Shown here: positions 60,672 through 64,000 of the stretch, piece by piece
Layout: each line of letters starts with the position of its first letter
Position numbering within the stretch: position 1 is the first letter of the stretch
Assembly: GCF_900116415.1 (NCBI RefSeq)
Contig: NZ_FPAP01000002.1
Span: 1,054,001 to 1,118,000 of the forward strand
Direction of reading: 5' to 3'
Source: Chryseobacterium formosense
GTDB lineage: Bacteria > Bacteroidota > Bacteroidia > Flavobacteriales > Weeksellaceae
DNA: 64,000 nucleotides
Notes under the pieces: generated by a model
Told to the model about the DNA's origin: nothing
What the model saw: the letters and a program-made list of their open reading frames with translations, nothing else
Databases searched by the model: none
Made by a program: the position numbers and the translations under genes

Positions 60672-61877
60672 ATGGACCTGAAATCTAACGAACCTTTCTG
60701 GCTTTTGAAAAATGGGTTGGTAGCTTCCTATCCCTCGCTTAAAAATGATGAAGAATGTGATGTTCTTATTATCGGTGGCGGAATTACCGGCAGTTTAATT
60801 GCCCATCAAATGATAAAAGACGGATATCAAACAATTTTAATTGATAAAAGGGAAGTCTGCAACGGAAGCACTTCAGCAACTACTTCAATGTTGCAGTATG
60901 AGATTGATGTTCCGCTTTATAAATTAATTGAAATGATTGGCGAAAAAGGTGCGGTAGAAAGTTATAAAGCCTGTTCAAAATCCATTGACCAAATAGCCAA
61001 ACTCACCAAAGAAATAAAATCACGTTCAGGTTTTAAAAGGAAACAGTCACTGTATTTCGCTTCAAAAAAGAAAGATGCCATCTGGCTTGAAAAAGAATAT
61101 GAAGCCAGAAAAAAAGCCGGATTTGATGTGGCTTGGCTGGGAACTGAAGAGATTGAGGAAAAATTCAGTTTTCAGAACACCTATGGCGGAATTTTATCGA
61201 AACATGGCGCAAGTATCGATGCCTTTAAATTTGCGCATGAATTACTGAGATTTAACGTTAATAAGGGATTAAAGATTTTTGATAAAACAGAAATGAAATC
61301 CGTGAAATATCTTCGTGATCATAATTTGGCTTTAACAACTGATGGCTTTAATATTAAAGCAAAAAAAATTATTTACTGTATCGGCTATGAAAGTAAAATG
61401 CTCATTAAGGAAAACTTTGTCAACCTGAAAAGTACTTATGCGATTGTTTCTGAAATTGATAAAGATAAGTTTAAAAATATTGAACATACTCTCGTCTGGA
61501 ATACCGATGATCCTTACATTTATATGCGGTCAACCGATGATGAAAGACTTTTGATTGGCGGTGGAGATGAAGATTTCTACGATCCCGAAAAGCGTGATTC
61601 TGTGTTGGATAAAAAAGAAAAAGAAATTCGCCGACATTTAAAGAGAATACAGCCTGATTATCATTTTTATACCGATTTTATCTGGGCAGGAACTTTTGGT
61701 GAAACAAAAGACGGATTGCCTTACATAGGAACACATGATCAATTTAAAAACTCCTATTTTGTTTTAGGGTTTGGCGGAAACGGAATTACTTTCTCGGTTA
61801 CCGGAATGGAAATGGCTTCCGCATTTATGAAAAATGAAACGCATAAGCTTTCTGAATATTTTAAATTTGGCAGATGA
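60672..61877 (+). CDS. FAD-dependent oxidoreductase (DAO family)
   Basis: 401 residues. N-terminal FAD-binding ECDVLIIGGGITGSLIAHQMIKDGYQTILIDK (GxGxxG plus acidic end, residues about 27-58). Mid-region motif STSATTSMLQYEIDVPL, C-terminal WAGTFGETKDGLPYIGTH and YFVLGFGGNGITFSVTGMEMASAF complete the D-amino-acid oxidase-like fold. The Rieske C-terminus found in some relatives is absent. Substrate unknown (amino acids, sarcosine or glycerol-3-phosphate-like). Monocistronic. Confidence 0.9.
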   Translation: MDLKSNEPFWLLKNGLVASYPSLKNDEECDVLIIGGGITGSLIAHQMIKDGYQTILIDKREVCNGSTSATTSMLQYEIDVPLYKLIEMIGEKGAVESYKACSKSIDQIAKLTKEIKSRSGFKRKQSLYFASKKKDAIWLEKEYEARKKAGFDVAWLGTEEIEEKFSFQNTYGGILSKHGASIDAFKFAHELLRFNVNKGLKIFDKTEMKSVKYLRDHNLALTTDGFNIKAKKIIYCIGYESKMLIKENFVNLKSTYAIVSEIDKDKFKNIEHTLVWNTDDPYIYMRSTDDERLLIGGGDEDFYDPEKRDSVLDKKEKEIRRHLKRIQPDYHFYTDFIWAGTFGETKDGLPYIGTHDQFKNSYFVLGFGGNGITFSVTGMEMASAFMKNETHKLSEYFKFGR

Positions 61878-61916
61878 TGTAAATTTTATTTTTTGAAGAT
61901 CAATATAAATTGAAAA

Positions 61917-61947
61917 GTTTCGGGCTCGGCGAAGCCGAGCCCGAAAC
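61917..61947 (-). terminator. 14-bp GC-rich hairpin, probable terminator on the minus strand
   Basis: GTTTCGGGCTCGGC (61917-61930) / GCCGAGCCCGAAAC (61934-61947), three-base loop GAA. On the minus strand four T follow (complement of 61913-61916). It is notably GC-rich for this genome and may be a dispersed repeat instead. Confidence 0.5.
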
Positions 61948-62038
61948 AAAATAAACAATAATAACATTCACATCATCCAAAGGGATTTTTAATCATATGT
62001 GGAACTGGTGTTTGAGACCAATTCTTTTATTTATTATT

Positions 62039-62082
62039 GATAGGACTTCATCCTATCCTCTAAAAGACCGTCCTTTCAGGAC
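62039..62082. repeat. two adjacent small hairpins
   Basis: GATAGGA (62039-62045) / TCCTATC (62051-62057) and GTCCT (62070-62074) / AGGAC (62078-62082). Together they resemble a REP-like pair found in intergenic DNA. No gene in the 61,948-62,138 gap. Confidence 0.45.
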
Positions 62083-62090
62083 TATGGATT

Positions 62091-62143
62091 TTAAATCTTG
62101 AATCTTGAATCTTGAATCTCGAATTTCAAATCTCAAATTCAAA
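62091..62143. repeat. heptamer tandem array AATCTTG
   Basis: Four consecutive AATCTTG/TGAATCT words followed by CGAATTTCAAATCTCAAATTC degenerate units. It overlaps the VWA gene 3' end. Confidence 0.75.
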
Positions 62144-63329
62144 ACGCGTATCCATTTTTCTTTGCAATCTCGGCAATCGATTTTTCAATCGCTTTTCCCA
62201 AATCATCAGAATCTGAATTGCCACGTTTTTTGGTTTCAACATTAATGAATTCCTGGCGTTTTTTTGCTAAAACCTCAATTTCTTTCTGAATTTTTTCCCG
62301 GTCTGCAGATTTTTGAGCCACAATTTTTGTGATTTCGGCTTTGCTTTTTCCTTTTAATTCTGAAGGCAGTTCTTCTTCTTTCATCGATGAAATGTAAGCT
62401 TTATCTTTTTCAATTCTGTCTACCAAGTCCCAATGGTCATTTTTGTAAGCATTTTTCTTTGATTTGCTCACGGCTCTTTCCACTGCATTTGAAGCTGATA
62501 ACGATTCCGCATTAACATCCTGAACTGCCTGTTTGTTTTTCATTTCAGAACCTCGGTTTCCGTAAGAAATATAAGTATTATTCAATTGGGAATTGTACTG
62601 TGAAATCTTTACGTCATAAGGCGTTTCAATGTAAATTACCTTTTGGTCGCTGTCGATATTAAAGAATTTTCCGTCTCCTAAAGTCGCTCCGGTTTGCCAA
62701 TGCGACTGAATTCCTTCCTCACGACTTCCGCAGAAAATCGTATTGGTGTAAATGTTTTTGGTTTTAGCTTTAGAAATCACATCTTTATAACCTATTCTTC
62801 CCTGATCAAAAGGTTCGTTTCCGGCAATGTAAATCAGTTTCATGCTTTTTTCGTTTCCGTCCCATTTCAGATTGGTGGATGCATCACGAATGACCGCTCC
62901 GCAATATTCATTTCCGCCATTGGTTTTTAAAGCGAACAGTTTTTCCGAAACCAAATCCAAATCTTGTGTAAGCGGAGTAACCTGTCTGATGTAATTTTCA
63001 TCCTGCAATCCATCATTTCCGTATTCATACAGAGCAATTTCCACTTGTGGCGATTTTCCGTTGTATTTTAAAGTCGTTAGAGTATTAACGATATTCCACA
63101 ATCTCGATTTTGCCTGATCAATCAGTCCGTCCATACTGTTGGAAGTGTCCAAAAGCAAGGCAACCTGAATTTTATTATCCTTTGAAACCTCCATTGGTTT
63201 TTCGGAAACATTGCTTTCAAGAATTTGTCTTTCGTCTGTATTTTTGCTACAGCGAATTCCTGAAGTTTTTTCTGCGCTTAAAAATGCTGCAATACTTAAG
63301 CTAACTGTAATTAATTTTAAGGTGTTCAT
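62139..63329 (-). CDS. secreted VWA-domain protein
   Basis: 396 residues with a signal peptide (about 1-20). A von Willebrand A domain runs from about residue 53 to 230: VALLLDTSNSMDGLIDQA contains the MIDAS DxSxS metal site and KLIYIAGNEPFDQG the later strand. The C-terminal third is a long charged helical region (KGKSKAEITKIVAQKSADREKIQKEIEVLAKKRQEF), probably a coiled coil. VWA domains bind metal-dependent partners; no partner is named. The next upstream gene on this strand is the DUF4139 gene (about 150 bases away). Confidence 0.85.
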   Translation of the reverse strand: MNTLKLITVSLSIAAFLSAEKTSGIRCSKNTDERQILESNVSEKPMEVSKDNKIQVALLLDTSNSMDGLIDQAKSRLWNIVNTLTTLKYNGKSPQVEIALYEYGNDGLQDENYIRQVTPLTQDLDLVSEKLFALKTNGGNEYCGAVIRDASTNLKWDGNEKSMKLIYIAGNEPFDQGRIGYKDVISKAKTKNIYTNTIFCGSREEGIQSHWQTGATLGDGKFFNIDSDQKVIYIETPYDVKISQYNSQLNNTYISYGNRGSEMKNKQAVQDVNAESLSASNAVERAVSKSKKNAYKNDHWDLVDRIEKDKAYISSMKEEELPSELKGKSKAEITKIVAQKSADREKIQKEIEVLAKKRQEFINVETKKRGNSDSDDLGKAIEKSIAEIAKKNGYAF

Positions 63330-63360
63330 ATTGTTTTGTTTTAATGATTTTTATTTTTTG

Positions 63361-63477
63361 TTACGAGTTACGAGTTACGAGTTACGAGATTCGTGTCATC
63401 ACTTAATTTTAAATCCCGAACCTCGAATCTCGAATCTCGAATCTCACATCCCGGAACCCGAACCTCGTATCCCGAAA
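63361..63477. repeat. heptamer arrays TTACGAG and CGAATCT
   Basis: TTACGAG in four tandem copies (63361-63388), then, after a short spacer, CGAATCT in three tandem copies (63424-63444) and degenerate units (CGGAACCCGAACCTCGTATCC). The arrays fill the whole gap between the VWA and DUF4139 genes. Confidence 0.85.
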
Positions 63478-64000
63478 TTACCTGCTGTAATACTGGATCT
63501 GCACTTCTTTAGGATACTTCAATTCATAAGAGAAGTTGATTTTTTCTGATGCTCCGCTGGAAATTTTTCTGTTCCAAAGAATGCTTCCGGTTTTTGCATC
63601 AAACTTTCCGTTTCCGATATCTAATGTTTTGACTGTGATTTTCTGATTTTCGCTTAATGGAATCTGGTCTAAAATTTCCAGTTCGATATTTTCTTTCGTA
63701 TTATTTCTGATGGATATTTCGTAAGATTCGGTTTCTAACTTATTTGAGCTGAGTGATTTTTGAGCGGTTTTATCTTCTATTTTAATGCGTTTTACCACAA
63801 TTCTTTCATCAATGCCAAGTGAAATCGGGAATTCATCTTTTACATAATTGCTTGTGATATTGGTTTTGCCGATATAATTGTCTTCAAAATAAATATTCGC
63901 TTCACCTGAAATAAGATTTAAATTCTGCCAGTTTTTAACAAAAGCCATTAAGAAAACCTGATTGTTCAACTTCGGAACGGTGTGATATTTATATGTAGAT
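63478..64000 (-). CDS. DUF4139 (mucoidy inhibitor MuiA-like) protein, C-terminal part
   Basis: Partial at the window end: the frame stays open to base 64000 (YKYHTVPKLNNQVFLMAFVKNW read from the edge). The visible about 174 residues match the C-terminal beta-rich domain of DUF4139: SGEANIYFEDNYIGKTNITSN, FPISLGIDERIVVKRIK, SYEISIRNNTKENIELEILDQIPLS and the last LKYPKEVQIQYYSR. The family is of unknown function; some members are annotated as mucoidy inhibitor MuiA. Probably upstream of the VWA gene in the same operon. Confidence 0.82.
   Translation of the reverse strand, partial: STYKYHTVPKLNNQVFLMAFVKNWQNLNLISGEANIYFEDNYIGKTNITSNYVKDEFPISLGIDERIVVKRIKIEDKTAQKSLSSNKLETESYEISIRNNTKENIELEILDQIPLSENQKITVKTLDIGNGKFDAKTGSILWNRKISSGASEKINFSYELKYPKEVQIQYYSR

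Noticed and set aside
61917..61947. Terminator of the FAD oxidoreductase on the plus strand
   Set aside because: No T-run follows on the plus strand (ACAAAATAAAC); minus-strand or repeat function is more likely.
1..64000. CRISPR array, tRNA, rRNA or intact IS
   Set aside because: No regular spacer-repeat array, no cloverleaf or rRNA sequence, and no transposase gene was seen by reading; the heptamer arrays have no spacers.

Overview
The window is AT-rich, densely coded chromosomal DNA from a member of the Bacteroidota, most likely family Weeksellaceae (Chryseobacterium-like). The support is gene content and signals: the T9SS/gliding genes porV, porU and gldJ with murF next to gldJ, a mevalonate-pathway decarboxylase (mvaD), a T9SS-sorted surface protein, SpII lipoproteins, near absence of Shine-Dalgarno sites, and many promoters of the Bacteroidota type TTTG-N19/20-TAnnTTTG. 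No rRNA, tRNA, CRISPR array or intact insertion sequence was seen.

Layout. 1-4.8 kb: DUF456 protein (cut by the window edge), a surface lipoprotein, an MscS channel, a membrane protein and pdxJ. 4.8-5.7 kb: a two-gene DUF6922/AbiEii module with its own promoter. 5.8-6.6 kb: an alpha/beta hydrolase. 6.6-11.1 kb: the most interesting locus, a graspetide (microviridin-type RiPP) cluster made of promoter, 64-residue precursor, terminator-like attenuator, lactam-type ATP-grasp ligase, ester-type ATP-grasp ligase, and a C39-peptidase ABC exporter. An NAD-dependent epimerase and an AMP-forming acyl-CoA ligase follow on the same strand with almost no gap (to 13.9 kb). 14-20.4 kb: mvaD, an EEP phosphohydrolase, TSUP/DUF1634 pair, DUF1543 and purK. 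20.4-28.7 kb: a coupled pair of hypotheticals, one carrying a JAMM-like metal motif, then an EamA transporter, purE, a DUF285-repeat T9SS cargo, yiaA, a lipoprotein, ahcY and a HugZ-like protein. 29-32 kb: a phosphopantetheinyl transferase and an FUSC pump. 32-44.3 kb: porV-porU / gldJ-murF, Nudix, SRPBCC, anmK-lptC-outer membrane protein. 44.6-50.7 kb: holB, then a complete tripartite efflux operon tetR-tolC-emrA-emrB. 50.8-54.6 kb: a TPR histidine kinase/NarL-type regulator pair and two tandem paralogous lipoproteins. 54.7-64 kb: tyrS, ECF-type sigma factor, lipA, AraC regulator/MFS pair, STAS-like protein, FAD oxidoreductase, VWA protein and a DUF4139 protein (cut by the window edge).

How genes work together. 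The precursor (6674-6868) has the microviridin leader helix motif PFFASFLE, a double-Gly processing site and a canonical TxKYPSDxDE core. The adjacent ligases should close two ester rings and one amide ring, and the C39 exporter should cut after Gly-Gly and secrete the product. PorU and PorV are the outer-membrane attachment machinery for T9SS cargo such as the DUF285 protein at 23.5-25 kb. PurE and PurK, 2.5 kb apart, catalyse consecutive steps of purine synthesis. TetR probably controls its own efflux operon from an operator over the -33 box.

Intergenic DNA is rich in repeats: long inverted repeats, heptamer-periodic arrays, a GTGAATT/TTGAC family, and a conserved-looking element at 25.6 kb. 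Several genes have a -7 box ending only 4-6 nt before their ATG, suggesting leaderless mRNAs. Family assignments are from reading motifs; no database search was run.
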